A DNA stretch of 64,000 nt from Candidatus Bathyarchaeum tardum. GTDB taxonomy: Archaea; Thermoproteota; Bathyarchaeia; Bathyarchaeales; Bathyarchaeaceae. The notes beneath the pieces are model-generated. The model saw nothing but the letters and a program-made list of their open reading frames with translations, was not told the DNA's origin and did not search any database. A program made the translations under genes and the position numbers. Positions 63,701 through 64,000 of this stretch are shown here, in pieces (within the stretch, counting starts at the first letter, position 1; each line of letters starts with the position of its first letter). The DNA is taken from positions 186,001 to 250,000 of the forward strand of contig JARVGH010000003.1 of NCBI GenBank assembly GCA_029762755.1. Direction: 5' to 3'.

Positions 63701-64000
63701 ATCGAGATTGTTGACGCTCGCAGAAGTCCATCAACTCCTATTATGAACATTTACCTGGACAAAGAACACCGCAAGAGCAAAGAAAAAGCCACAGAAATTG
63801 CACGGGATGTTATCACCACAACTTTGGGTGATGTTGCAGCAGCTGAGCCTTACGTTGATCCTGAACTAGAAGTAGTGGTTGTAGAACTTGATCCAGTACT
63901 TTGCAGTGAACGATGTGTGAATGTCGAAGGACTACCTGACGTTATCAAACTGACGAGCTATGATGTTAGTTTGGAAGAAAACCGTTTACTGTTCACGCCT
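60743..64000 (+). CDS. rpoA: RNA polymerase largest subunit, A' and A'' fused (partial, runs off the window)
   Basis: 1086 codons are visible from ATG 60743 with no stop. A' motifs: the N-terminal zinc sites ([26 protein letters not shown]...CPYCG), [38 protein letters not shown], and the catalytic [13 protein letters not shown]. After the bridge-helix/trigger region ([28 protein letters not shown]) the frame passes without a stop into A'' sequence ([30 protein letters not shown]). Most archaea split this gene in two; here it is one, as in eukaryotic RPB1 and some TACK/Asgard lineages. Confidence 0.95.
   Translation, partial: [1086 protein letters not shown]

Overview
The window is chromosomal DNA of an archaeon. 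Direct signs are an LSm-eL37 gene pair, archaeal RpoB, an archaeal class I CCA-adding enzyme, THUMP-type tRNA G10 methyltransferase, NrpR, a three-piece archaeal glutamate synthase, UPF0200/UPF0201 proteins, a GPN-loop GTPase, formylmethanofuran dehydrogenase subunit B, tRNA introns at unusual positions, and PEF-type C-terminal sorting tails. The DNA is AT-rich. The gene mix, with AMP-forming acetyl-CoA synthetase, bacterial-type DnaK/DnaJ/GrpE, class II HMG-CoA reductase and an unsplit RpoA, fits a TACK lineage such as Bathyarchaeia. That assignment is inference; no rRNA gene is present.

Layout. 1-3.2 kb: end of an Hsp20 gene, LSm and eL37, acetyl-CoA synthetase (reverse), and an intron-bearing tRNA-Arg. 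3.4-5.7 kb: a lone fwdB, a di-haem membrane cytochrome b, tRNA-Ile. 5.7-9 kb: an accessory patch beside tRNA-Ile with a tyrosine recombinase remnant, a decayed ORF and an AbiE-type toxin-antitoxin pair. 9-12.9 kb: nitrogen control (NrpR, glutamate dehydrogenase) and two Lrp/AsnC regulators. 12.9-20 kb: class II aldolase, two secreted beta-helix proteins, the ATP-pyrophosphatase subunit of GMP synthase, and a PEF-tailed surface protein. 20-26 kb: a B12-binding-fold protein and the regulator-grpE-dnaK-dnaJ heat-shock cluster. 26-31.7 kb: ferredoxin, FAD reductase and the three split glutamate synthase genes. 31.7-44 kb: mostly housekeeping (MgtC-like, cca, thpR, rnz, trm-G10, prs, hmgA, DNA glycosylase, CinA-like, GPN GTPase). 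44-50 kb: tRNA-Lys with intron, ornithine cyclodeaminase/alanine dehydrogenase family, B12-radical SAM, threonine synthase, tRNA-Asp. 50-53 kb: arsenic cluster. 53.7-55.4 kb: cobT and cobZ. 55.4-57 kb: broken or small genes. 57.3-64 kb: rpoB and an RpoA gene in which A' and A'' are joined; it runs off the end.

How it fits together. Glutamate dehydrogenase, glutamate synthase and NrpR make a nitrogen-assimilation module, and the glutamate synthase promoter carries a palindrome with the geometry of known NrpR operators. FwdB, acetyl-CoA synthetase, corrinoid-related genes and ferredoxins suggest anaerobic C1/acetate metabolism. The most novel-looking signal is a 16-bp palindrome, GTCAA-N6-TTGAC, found five times, only upstream of three genes for secreted or surface proteins; at two of them it occurs as a pair flanking a TATA-like element. 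Other notable points are two tRNAs with introns outside the anticodon loop, two winged-helix genes interrupted by a single in-frame stop (UGA, UAG), a frameshifted secreted protein, at least two genes that seem to lack an AUG/GUG/UUG start, and a GC-rich structured RNA candidate near 34.3 kb. I found no CRISPR array, intact insertion sequence or rRNA.
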